Shown: one piece after another, positions 43,673-51,566 of the stretch
Numbering within the stretch: the first letter of the stretch is position 1
Layout: each line of letters opens with the position of its first letter
Assembly (NCBI GenBank): GCA_902554355.1
Contig: CACDOC010000003.1
Coordinates: 1 to 64,000 of the forward strand
Reading direction: 5' to 3'
From: an uncultured SAR86 cluster bacterium
GTDB taxonomy: Bacteria; Pseudomonadota; Gammaproteobacteria; Magnimaribacterales; Magnimaribacteraceae
DNA length: 64,000 bases
Notes under the pieces: generated by a model
Seen by the model: only the letters and a program-made list of their open reading frames with translations
What the model was told of the DNA's origin: nothing
Database searches by the model: none
Program-made: the position numbers and the translations under genes

Positions 43673-44470
43673 ATGATAAATTTAGATAACAAATGCTCTC
43701 ATTTTAAAACCATTTGGCTCAGCGATATACACCTAGGAACAAAAGGTTGCCAAGCTGAAAAACTATTAGATTTCCTGTACGAATATTCTTGCGATAAACT
43801 TTATTTGGTAGGGGACATAATTGATGGATGGAGATTAAGCCAAAATTTTTACTGGCCTCAATCTCACTCCAATATTGTAAGAAGATTGCTTTCCTTTTCA
43901 AAACAAGGAACAGAGATCATTTTTATTACTGGAAATCATGATGAATTTCTTAGATCCTTCTCTCCTTTGAATTTAGGAAACATAAAAATACTTGATGAGG
44001 ATGTGCATAACGCTGAAGACGGTCGAGAAATCCTCATAATTCACGGTGATGAATATGATGTTGTAACAAAATATAGCAGATGGCTTGCAGTTTTAGGATC
44101 TATTGGTTATGAAATACTTATGACTTTCAATCGCTTGTGGAATGCACTTAGAAAAATATTAGGCTATAAGAATTATTGGTCCCTCTCTGCCTTTGTTAAA
44201 CATAAAGTCAAATCAGCGGTTAATTTTATAAGCGATTTTGAAGAGACACTTGCACTAGCTTGCAAGAAGAAAGGATACCAAGGGGTCATCTCAGGTCACA
44301 TTCACCATGCAGAAATAAGAAAAATCCAAGGAATAGATTATATGAATTGTGGTGATTGGGTTGAGTCCTGTACAGCACTAGTAGAAAACGAGGATGGTAT
44401 CATCGAAATAATTCAATATGGAGAATTAACAAATAAAAATATTCTCGATATAGCCAATAAAGTTGCATGA
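43673..44470 (+). CDS. plcP: PlcP-type metallophosphoesterase (phospholipase C for lipid remodelling)
   Basis: 265 aa calcineurin-like phosphoesterase. Metal motifs are LSDIHLGTKG (Asp18, His20), GDIIDGWR (Asp48-region), TGNHDEF, IHGDEYD and SGHIHHAE, the complete set. It reads as the PlcP branch rather than LpxH, with long identity-type stretches such as SDIHLGTKGCQAEKLLDFL. PlcP removes the head group of phospholipids during phosphate starvation to give diacylglycerol. It overlaps the glycosyltransferase gene by 4 bp, the partner that turns diacylglycerol into glycolipid. Its own promoter shows no PHO box. Confidence 0.85.
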   Translation: MINLDNKCSHFKTIWLSDIHLGTKGCQAEKLLDFLYEYSCDKLYLVGDIIDGWRLSQNFYWPQSHSNIVRRLLSFSKQGTEIIFITGNHDEFLRSFSPLNLGNIKILDEDVHNAEDGREILIIHGDEYDVVTKYSRWLAVLGSIGYEILMTFNRLWNALRKILGYKNYWSLSAFVKHKVKSAVNFISDFEETLALACKKKGYQGVISGHIHHAEIRKIQGIDYMNCGDWVESCTALVENEDGIIEIIQYGELTNKNILDIANKVA

Positions 44471-45468
44471 AGATTGTAATTGTTACAGATGCGTGGTTTC
44501 CTCAGGTAAATGGTGTTGTAACAACATTAAATTTTCTTAAAAAAGAATTGGAAAAACAAAATTATCAAGTAGATATTATCCATCCCGGTCTATTTAGAAC
44601 CTCTTCATTTTCTATTTATCCTGAAATTTCATTAGCGATGAACCCTTGGAAAGTAAAAAACTATATAAATGAAGATATGGACTATTTACATATTGCAACA
44701 GAAGGTCCTTTGGGTTTGTTTGCAAGAAATTTTGCAATTCGAAATAATATTGAATTTACTACAGCAATACATACTAAATTTCCTGAATACCTAAAAAAGA
44801 TTCTCTTTATTCCATTGTCCTTAACTTATGGATATTTGAAATGGTTTCACGGACCAACACACAAAACACTAGTAAATACTAATTCACAGATTGAAGAACT
44901 TTCTTCAATAGGATTTAAAAATTTAGTTTTGTGGAGTAGAGCGATTGATAGAAATATTTTTTATCCTCGAAAAAAGTTATCTAACAAGGATTATTTGTTA
45001 TATGTGGGTAGAATCTCGAAAGAAAAAAATCTTGAAGATTTTTTAAACCTAGACACAATTAAACAAAAAATTGTGGTTGGATCTGGCCCTATGCTCAATG
45101 AATATAAAAAGAATTATAGAACTGTAGAGTTTGTGGGTCCTAAATTTGAAAACGAACTTGCGCAATATTATTCTGACGCCTCTGTTTTTGTTTTTCCATC
45201 CAAGACAGATACATATGGAATAGTTATGATTGAGGCATTGGCTTGTGGAACACCTGTAGCTGCATATCCTGTAACAGGACCAAAGGATATCATCATTAAT
45301 GAGATTAACGGATACCTCCATCACGATCTACTTACGGCTGTTTCACTTGCTGAGAATATAAATTCTAAATTTTGCGAAGAGTCAATCGAATCCTTGTCCT
45401 GGAGCAATGTAGCAAATACTTTTTTGGGAACTTTGATTCCAGCAAGACCTAAGCTCATTAATACTTAA
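44467..45468 (+). CDS. agt: GT4-type glycosyltransferase, Agt-like (glycolipid synthesis)
   Basis: 333 aa GT-B fold. The N-terminal domain opens with VTDAWFPQVNGVVTTL and the donor-binding half has VVGSGPMLNEYK and TYGIVMIEALACGTPVAA, holding the EX7E-type acceptor signature. In marine heterotrophs, such a gene fused in operon with plcP makes mono- or diglycosyl-diacylglycerol to replace phospholipid. That role is established for Agt/PlcP pairs; here it rests on similarity and the 4-bp overlap. Confidence 0.82.
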   Translation: MKIVIVTDAWFPQVNGVVTTLNFLKKELEKQNYQVDIIHPGLFRTSSFSIYPEISLAMNPWKVKNYINEDMDYLHIATEGPLGLFARNFAIRNNIEFTTAIHTKFPEYLKKILFIPLSLTYGYLKWFHGPTHKTLVNTNSQIEELSSIGFKNLVLWSRAIDRNIFYPRKKLSNKDYLLYVGRISKEKNLEDFLNLDTIKQKIVVGSGPMLNEYKKNYRTVEFVGPKFENELAQYYSDASVFVFPSKTDTYGIVMIEALACGTPVAAYPVTGPKDIIINEINGYLHHDLLTAVSLAENINSKFCEESIESLSWSNVANTFLGTLIPARPKLINT

Positions 45469-45518
45469 ATTTTTTTACTTCATGCAAAGTGATTAATTAG
45501 CTAAAATTGAAGTTCATT

Positions 45519-45938
45519 ATGAATACAAAGAAGGGAATAACTTTTGGTGCATTTGACTTATTTCATGCAGGTCACATTCTCATGTTACAAGAAGCTAGAA
45601 CCGTATGTGATTATTTGATAGTTTGCATACAAACCGATCCGAGCATTGACAGAAAATCTAAAAATGCTCCAGTTCAGTCAATAGTAGAAAGACAAATTCA
45701 GGTTACAGCTTGTAAATATGTTGATGAAGTTCTCATTTATGACACTGAATCAGATCTGCTAGAAATTCTAGACACTGTTGAATGGGATGTCAGAATCTTA
45801 GGTGATGAATATCAGGATAAAGACTTTACTGGTCGAGAAAAATACCTTGAAAAATGCTATTTTAATAAGCGACCTCATACTTTTTCCAGTTCTGAATTGA
45901 GAAAAAGAGTAGCTGATAAACACTTCAAAGCAAATTAA
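45519..45938 (+). CDS. Cytidylyltransferase, TagD/glycerol-3-phosphate type
   Basis: 139 aa from the ATG at 45519; the ORF track start at 45507 is a TTG four codons earlier. It has GITFGAFDLFHAGHILML with the HxGH nucleotidyl-transfer motif, and FSSSELRKR near the end, the ISSTxxR counterpart. This is the small glycerol-3-phosphate or related cytidylyltransferase family that makes a CDP-alcohol. It sits 50 bp after the Agt-like gene. Its product could supply a CDP-activated head group, but no teichoic-type operon is present, so the role is inference. Confidence 0.82.
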   Translation: MNTKKGITFGAFDLFHAGHILMLQEARTVCDYLIVCIQTDPSIDRKSKNAPVQSIVERQIQVTACKYVDEVLIYDTESDLLEILDTVEWDVRILGDEYQDKDFTGREKYLEKCYFNKRPHTFSSSELRKRVADKHFKAN

Positions 45939-45970
45939 GTCACAGAAAATTAATAAATAATTTTCATATC

Positions 45971-45998
45971 TGTCACTTTGTGACATTATAATTGATGT
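45971..45998 (+). promoter_or_regulatory. PHO-box-like motif and -10 of the phoB-like gene
   Basis: TGTCACTTTGTGACATTATAATTGATGT. The 15-bp palindrome TGTCAC-TTT-GTGACA is followed by TATAAT at 45987. The ATG follows 6 bp after TATAAT, so a transcript starting ~7 bp downstream would begin at or beside the start codon. Confidence 0.7.
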
Positions 45999-46685
45999 AT
46001 GGCAAAACACATTTTAGTTGTTGAAGACGAACCTGATCTAAGAACTACTCTTGAATTTAATTTAAAGTCTGAAGGATATAAAGTTAAATCTGCTGCGGAT
46101 GGTGAAGCCGCAATTACTGAAATAGGAAAAAAAGTACCTGATCTTGTGCTTCTTGATTTAATGCTACCTGATATGTCGGGACTTGAAGTTTGTAAAAAAA
46201 TTAGAAATGAGTCTTTCAGCAATCAAGTCTTTATCATCATGTTGACTGCAAAGGGAGAAGAAGTAGATAGAGTTGTGGGATTTGAACTAGGTGCCGATGA
46301 CTATGTAGTCAAACCTTTTAGTGTTAGAGAGCTTATGTTACGAATTTCATCAATCTTAAAAAGAGGATCAGAAACAAATACTAGCAAAGAACAAATTTCT
46401 ATTGGTGATGTTGAAATTAATTTAGCTTCACATAGAGTTTTTATAAGTGGTCTTGAAATTGAACTTACTGCAAAAGAATTTGAATTACTCAAATACCTGG
46501 CGGAACGCAATGGAAGAATTCAAACCAGAGAGGTATTACTGGAACAAGTATGGGGTTATAACAATTCAGTAACGACTAGGACTGTGGACACTCATATTAA
46601 AAGACTTAGATCTAAAATCGGTGATGTTGGATCAAAAATAGAAACTGTAAGAGGTGTAGGTTATCGCTTTAATTACGTCGTATAA
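45999..46685 (+). CDS. phoB: PhoB-type response regulator
   Basis: 228 aa OmpR/PhoB family. The receiver domain has VVEDEPD acidic pair, phospho-acceptor Asp53 in LLLDLMLPDMSG, Thr83 and Lys105 in YVVKPFS. A C-terminal winged helix follows (about 130-225, ending VRGVGYRFNYV). With a PHO-box-like motif in front and the sensor next door, and phosphate genes all around, it is very likely PhoB. There is no Shine-Dalgarno. Only the family, not the name, is certain from the protein. Confidence 0.87.
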   Translation: MAKHILVVEDEPDLRTTLEFNLKSEGYKVKSAADGEAAITEIGKKVPDLVLLDLMLPDMSGLEVCKKIRNESFSNQVFIIMLTAKGEEVDRVVGFELGADDYVVKPFSVRELMLRISSILKRGSETNTSKEQISIGDVEINLASHRVFISGLEIELTAKEFELLKYLAERNGRIQTREVLLEQVWGYNNSVTTRTVDTHIKRLRSKIGDVGSKIETVRGVGYRFNYVV

Positions 46686-46692
46686 TCTATGA

Positions 46693-48426
46693 ATGGATAT
46701 TAGATGGAGGATCTTCTGGTCTACTTTTCTGCTTACATCGATGACTGTTCTCAGTCTAGGATATTTACTCTTAGAAAGAACAGGTGATTATTTATTAGAA
46801 CAATTAGACTCGGAGCTAACTTCTGAAGCGAAAGGTGCAATTTTTATACTTTCTAATCCAGAGTATGAAATTACCAGTTACCAAACACTTTCACGACAAC
46901 TCTCAGATGCATATGGCTTTAGAGTTTCTCTCATCAAATCAAACGGTGAAGTTGTAGGCGACTCAGATGTCGAAGAGGAAGATCTTAAGAAACTGGACAA
47001 TCACTACAATAGACCCGAAATTCAAGCAGCTATTTATAATAATATTGGAAAAGCAACTCGTTATAGTAATACCTTAAAAACAGATATGAGGTATCTCGCT
47101 TTAGCATCAAATAAAGCAGGAGAAATAAGCTTTGTTCGATTCGCCGTTCCATTATCTGAAATAGATGCCACATTACTGGTTCTGCAAAATTCTGTATATG
47201 GATTTTTGTTCGTATCCTTATTAATTGCTGTACTTTTAAGTTATTTATTGTCTAGATTTCTAACTCTTGAGTATATTGAATTAATATCAAGTGCCAGAAA
47301 ATTAGCTAAGACAAGTGGTATGAAGGGATCGAAAAGAGCTGCGGTAGAGCAGATAAGTTCTAATTTAATTGAAATTCAAGGGGCACTTAAAGAGGAATTC
47401 ACTGCTATTGCCAATGAAAGAAATCAGTTTGGGAATGCTCTTGAAGAAATGGGACAGGGTGTAATTTCGATTAACAAAAATGGAATAATAGAATTAACCA
47501 ACCCAGCTGCCAGTAAACTGTTAGGTGTAGATAACCTGTCTGCAGGAGATTCTTTTATGGAAAAGGTGTCAATATCTGGATTACAAGACCTAATAAAAGA
47601 AACTTCTTCTTCAGAGCCTGGGTTAGATGAGATCGAAATACACCAACCTTTTTATCGAGCTTTTATTGCTAGTGCTAGCTTTAATCCCGATACAGAAGAG
47701 TCGTTACTCGTATTTTCAGATATTACTAGAATAAAAAAACTAGAATCTGCGAGAAGTGACTTTATCGGTAATGTTTCTCATGAACTAAGAACACCTATTT
47801 CAGTGCTTCTAGCCTCTTCAGAAACTATTCTTAATGCAGATATAAAAAAGGAAAAAGATCTAAAACATTTTGTCAAAGCTATACACCGAAATGCTGAGAG
47901 ACTTAAAAGCTTAGTAGATGATCTTCTGCACTTATCGCGCATAGAGGGTGGCAGTCTTAACATGACTATCGAGAAGATAAATCTTGATTACATAGTCAAA
48001 TCAATCATATTGAATCTAGAGCAAGAAGCTCTTAAGAAGGGTATAAAAATCGAACCTCTGGTTGATAAAAGAATTGAAGTATTATCGGACTTCATTTCTT
48101 TAGATATAATTATTTCTAATTATTTAAATAACGCTATAGCTTATTCTCCGAGCAATTCAAAAATCTTAATTACTGCAGAAGATGCAGGTGGAAAAATAAG
48201 GTTATCTGTTAAGGATGAGGGAGAGGGTATTCCTGAAAAATATAAAGATAAAGTTTTTCAAAGATTTTTCAGAGTTGACAAAGGAAGGTCCCTGAACCAG
48301 GGTGGTACTGGGCTTGGGTTATCAATAGTCAAAAACCTAGCTTCAACTCTTTCCTGTCCATTTGGAGTTGAAAATCTAGAGCCCAATGGATCAAGTTTTT
48401 GGATAGAGCTAAATAAATCAACTTAA
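46693..48426 (+). CDS. phoR: PhoR-type sensor histidine kinase
   Basis: 577 aa. TM1 near 7-28, a periplasmic sensor of about 130 aa, TM2 near 165-190, then a linker and PAS domain (about 245-345). HisKA follows with His363 in GNVSHELRTPIS, and HATPase with NYLNNAIAYSP, DEGEGIP and GGTGLGLSIV. The large periplasmic and PAS regions resemble the longer PhoR layout rather than the short E. coli form. Downstream of the phoB-like gene by 7 bp. No pstSCAB or phoU is in the window, so how phosphate is sensed is open. Confidence 0.85.
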   Translation: MDIRWRIFWSTFLLTSMTVLSLGYLLLERTGDYLLEQLDSELTSEAKGAIFILSNPEYEITSYQTLSRQLSDAYGFRVSLIKSNGEVVGDSDVEEEDLKKLDNHYNRPEIQAAIYNNIGKATRYSNTLKTDMRYLALASNKAGEISFVRFAVPLSEIDATLLVLQNSVYGFLFVSLLIAVLLSYLLSRFLTLEYIELISSARKLAKTSGMKGSKRAAVEQISSNLIEIQGALKEEFTAIANERNQFGNALEEMGQGVISINKNGIIELTNPAASKLLGVDNLSAGDSFMEKVSISGLQDLIKETSSSEPGLDEIEIHQPFYRAFIASASFNPDTEESLLVFSDITRIKKLESARSDFIGNVSHELRTPISVLLASSETILNADIKKEKDLKHFVKAIHRNAERLKSLVDDLLHLSRIEGGSLNMTIEKINLDYIVKSIILNLEQEALKKGIKIEPLVDKRIEVLSDFISLDIIISNYLNNAIAYSPSNSKILITAEDAGGKIRLSVKDEGEGIPEKYKDKVFQRFFRVDKGRSLNQGGTGLGLSIVKNLASTLSCPFGVENLEPNGSSFWIELNKST

Positions 48427-49308
48427 ATTTTCGTTAAGATATTCATAAGCCAGGGCGTCACAAATTCCCCAATCTATTGCGAAAAGCTTATTTATATTAG
48501 AGTGTTCTAAAATAAAAGAAAAAATATCTGCAGCTGGAACTATTACATCTGCTCTATCTTCTGCAAGACCATAAAGATTTATTCGATCAACAACTGGCAT
48601 CTTAGATAAATTGATTCTGATCTTTTCAAATTTCTCTCGTTCTAAAGGATTGTATTTATCTATTTCAAGAATCTTAAAAATTCTCCTTATATTGCCACCG
48701 ATACCCACTAAAGCGTCTGCATTATTTTCTTTAAGTAAATTTAAAAAGGCTTTTAACTTTTCCCATTCTTTTATGCTATCTTTACCCTTCATTATTCTCA
48801 CAGCACCGAGATCAAATGATTCATACAACTCTTTGGAGGCATTGAGCATATAAATTTCTGTACTGCCTCCCCCAACATCAACATAGATTGGTTTATTCAG
48901 GTTTTCAATTTTTCTTGTATTCGCATTTCTTAGGCAATAGGCTTCTTGTTTACCACTTAATATACTAACGGATGTTTGACAGGCTTCTTCAATCTTGCTG
49001 CATATTTCACTTCCATTTAGTGCATTCCTGGTGGCCGATGTTGCACAGATTCCGGCCCATTTTATATTCCTTTTTTGTACTTTCTTAGAAAGTTTTTTAA
49101 GCTCCTCAATAATTCTTTTTTCTGATTTTTCTGAAATCCTATTTGTTTCAAATACATCTTGACCCAGCCTAAGATCAATTCTTTTAAAGGTATCTAACTC
49201 TAATGGGTACAGTTTTTTTGATCTTCTAATCCTAAATTGTTTGAACTTAATTGCATTTGATCCAATATCTACGGCAGCAATACGCTGGAAAGTTTTCTTT
49301 GATTTCAA
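48418..49308 (-). CDS. ppx: Ppx/GppA-family exopolyphosphatase
   Basis: 296 aa. The actin-fold phosphate motif opens with AAVDIGSNAIKFKQFRI, and VDVGGGSTEIYML is the second phosphate loop. At about 300 aa it has only the Ppx/GppA core and lacks the C-terminal extension of E. coli Ppx (513 aa), like minimal PPX2-type proteins. It degrades polyphosphate or pppGpp. Overlaps the PPK2 stop by 4 bp and converges with the phoR-like gene by 9 bp. Confidence 0.9.
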   Translation of the reverse strand: MKSKKTFQRIAAVDIGSNAIKFKQFRIRRSKKLYPLELDTFKRIDLRLGQDVFETNRISEKSEKRIIEELKKLSKKVQKRNIKWAGICATSATRNALNGSEICSKIEEACQTSVSILSGKQEAYCLRNANTRKIENLNKPIYVDVGGGSTEIYMLNASKELYESFDLGAVRIMKGKDSIKEWEKLKAFLNLLKENNADALVGIGGNIRRIFKILEIDKYNPLEREKFEKIRINLSKMPVVDRINLYGLAEDRADVIVPAADIFSFILEHSNINKLFAIDWGICDALAYEYLNENLS

Positions 49309-50144
49309 TTGGATTGATTTTGTATTAGTTTTTGTAACAATTTCAACTGCTGATATGTGAGACCAGTAAATTCAACACCTTTATGTTCTATTTTGTAGTT
49401 ATTTATACCTACATCCCATGTTTTGGGTTTGCTTAGTTTTTTTCCTTCATAGTCAATCTCATTTAAGAGATACCTTAAGGCTGTTAAGCGAGCAACCATT
49501 TTATTATTTGCATTAATTACAATCCAAGGACTTTGTTCATAGGATGTATTTGAGAACATTTGTTCTTTAAAAAAAGAGAATATCTCCCATTTGTCTGCCA
49601 TTCTTAAATCATTAGGACTCAGTTTCCAGAGTTTCAAAGGATCATTTTGCCTTTGTTTGATTCGTTTGCTTTGTTGTCTTTTTTCAATGGATAAATAGAA
49701 CTTAATCAAAATAAGGTCTTCTTCAATATATGATTTTTCCCATCTTACGACTTTGTTCATAAAATGGGTATATTGCCTTTTAGAGCAATAACCCATAGTT
49801 ATCTCGACAGTGGCCCTTGTGTACCAAGACCTATCAAAAAAAACTATTTCCCCTTTTTTTGGCATGTGTTTTTCATATCGTTTGAACCATTTTTTTGATT
49901 CATTTGGAGTTGGTATTCCTAAATGCACATACCTAAAATGATCAGGTATAAGATGTCTTGCTAGTAGATTGATTGTGTCAGTTTTTCCAGCGGTGTCTCT
50001 TCCTTCAAAAACAACAGCGATTTTTTTTTCTTCTTTAATTGCCCAATTTTGAAGCTTCAGAAACTCAATTTGCAGGCTTCTTTTTTCTTTTCTATAAATG
50101 TCAGAATTTAGTCTGTCATATTCGGAAACGTCGTAGTTGATCAT
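49305..50144 (-). CDS. ppk2: Polyphosphate kinase 2 family protein
   Basis: 279 aa. Walker A is FEGRDTAGKTD (48-56) and the lid/Walker B is VFFDRSWYTR (102-108). PPK2 enzymes transfer phosphate between polyphosphate and nucleoside phosphates; the direction favoured here is not readable. The Walker A carries Thr-Asp where many have Gly-Gly. Upstream of ppx in the same operon, divergent from the PiT transporter gene. Confidence 0.93.
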   Translation of the reverse strand: MINYDVSEYDRLNSDIYRKEKRSLQIEFLKLQNWAIKEEKKIAVVFEGRDTAGKTDTINLLARHLIPDHFRYVHLGIPTPNESKKWFKRYEKHMPKKGEIVFFDRSWYTRATVEITMGYCSKRQYTHFMNKVVRWEKSYIEEDLILIKFYLSIEKRQQSKRIKQRQNDPLKLWKLSPNDLRMADKWEIFSFFKEQMFSNTSYEQSPWIVINANNKMVARLTALRYLLNEIDYEGKKLSKPKTWDVGINNYKIEHKGVEFTGLTYQQLKLLQKLIQNQSN

Positions 50145-50255
50145 AATAAAATTGTGTGAATATTAAAGTAGGGTATGTAATAAATAAAGGTGATAAGTTA
50201 GATTTCACATAATATAATTTGACACTAATAAATTTCTGGAGTGTGATGCCACTAA

Positions 50256-51485
50256 ATGATAATTGAATTCGCTCTTCCAATTTTAATTCTTACAGCCCTA
50301 GCCGGCTTGATAATGGCCTGGGGAATTGGTGCAAATGATGTTGCTAACGCAATGGGAACATCTGTAGGATCCGGCGCTATTACCCTTTCGACCGCTATCT
50401 TAATAGCCTGTATATTTGAATTCTCAGGAGCCTTTTTAGCTGGTGGAGAAGTAACCTCTACGGTTAGAAAAGGTATTCTAGATCCCTTATTATTTCAAGA
50501 TAATCCTGACCTGTTTGTGTTTGGAATGATATCAGCACTGCTAGCTGCTGGAACATGGCTTGTGGTTGCTACCTATTTTGGATGGCCTGTTTCAACTACC
50601 CACACCATAGTAGGAGGTATAGTCGGTTTTGGAATATTGGGATTATCATTTTCGGCAATAGATTGGGACACGATGTCAGATATAGCTTTAAGCTGGCTTC
50701 TCTCTCCCCTTATATCGGGGACTATATCTTTCTTCATATATCTATCTATAGACAAATTAATTTTAAGAAATAACAACCCAATTCAAATGGCACAAAGATA
50801 TGGCCCAATATATCTTTTCTTTGTTGCCTTTATTGTCAGTATGGTGACTTTTACCAAAGGACTTAAGCATATTGGTCTAGGTTTAGATTACACAGATAGC
50901 ATAATCTATTCATTTATCTTTGGTTTATTTATAACTTTCTTAGGCTTTGTATTTTTATCAAGACTAAGAAATAGTTCTATAGATCAAATTTTCGGAATAC
51001 TGATGGTATTCACAGCCTGCGTTATGGCGTTTGCCCACGGTTCTAATGACACTGCTAATGCGGTTGGGCCCGTAGCGGCAGTATTCTCAACTGTTATGAA
51101 TGAAGGTGTATCTAAGGAAGCGGCAGTATCAGCTTGGCTTCTACTTGGAGGAGGAGTGGGGATAGTTCTTGGTCTGGCTATGTGGGGTTATAGAGTTATT
51201 CAAACTATAGGAAAAGAAATTACTAAACTAACCCCTACGAGTGGTTTTGCTGCAGAACTAGCGGCTGCTACTACGGTTGTTATCGCATCCGGTAATGCCA
51301 TGCCCATTTCAACGACGCATACATTAGTCGGGGCGGTCTTTGGTGTTGGCTTAGCGATGTCTATTAAAGACTTAGATTTCAAAGTAGTTGGCAAGATAGT
51401 AGCCTCTTGGTTGACTACTGTTCCAGCAGGAGCAATTCTCTCAATGATTTTTCTAACACTATTTAGGTACTTATTCCAGATCTAA
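50256..51485 (+). CDS. pit: PiT-type inorganic phosphate transporter
   Basis: 409 aa, about ten membrane segments. Both PHO4 signatures are present: GANDVANAMGTSVGSGA near the N-terminus and AHGSNDTANAVGPVAAV mid-protein, related by internal duplication. A metal-phosphate/proton or sodium symporter of the inner membrane. Upstream lies TTTCACATAAT, a single weak PHO half-site, and a perfect TTGACA -35. It sits in the gap opposite ppk2. Confidence 0.95.
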   Translation: MIIEFALPILILTALAGLIMAWGIGANDVANAMGTSVGSGAITLSTAILIACIFEFSGAFLAGGEVTSTVRKGILDPLLFQDNPDLFVFGMISALLAAGTWLVVATYFGWPVSTTHTIVGGIVGFGILGLSFSAIDWDTMSDIALSWLLSPLISGTISFFIYLSIDKLILRNNNPIQMAQRYGPIYLFFVAFIVSMVTFTKGLKHIGLGLDYTDSIIYSFIFGLFITFLGFVFLSRLRNSSIDQIFGILMVFTACVMAFAHGSNDTANAVGPVAAVFSTVMNEGVSKEAAVSAWLLLGGGVGIVLGLAMWGYRVIQTIGKEITKLTPTSGFAAELAAATTVVIASGNAMPISTTHTLVGAVFGVGLAMSIKDLDFKVVGKIVASWLTTVPAGAILSMIFLTLFRYLFQI

Positions 51486-51497
51486 TCGTAACCAAAT

Positions 51498-51525
51498 TGT
51501 CACAAAGTGACATCATAATTGTCAC
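51498..51525 (+). promoter_or_regulatory. PHO-box-like motif before phytase-linked TonB receptor
   Basis: TGTCACAAAGTGACATCATAATTGTCAC. TGTCAC recurs at 22 bp (two 11-bp steps), and the first half forms a TGTCAC-AAA-GTGACA palindrome. CATAAT could serve as a -10. Almost identical to the phoB and gspD motifs. Confidence 0.75.
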
Positions 51526-51566
51526 CAATATTTCAGACAATACAAATTACTATTATGGAGTAATTT

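Noticed and set aside
43673-44470. LpxH (UDP-2,3-diacylglucosamine hydrolase)
   Set aside because: Motifs are shared, but the 4-bp overlap with an Agt-like glycosyltransferase and the TKGCQAEKLLDFL / GDIIDGWR sequence fit the PlcP branch better.
45507-45518. TTG start of the cytidylyltransferase in the ORF track
   Set aside because: The ATG at 45519 gives the family-typical N-terminus, and neither start has a Shine-Dalgarno; ATG is preferred.
50200-50255. PHO box in front of pit
   Set aside because: TTTCACATAAT resembles one half-site but there is no partner at 11 or 22 bp, so it is noted only in the pit entry.
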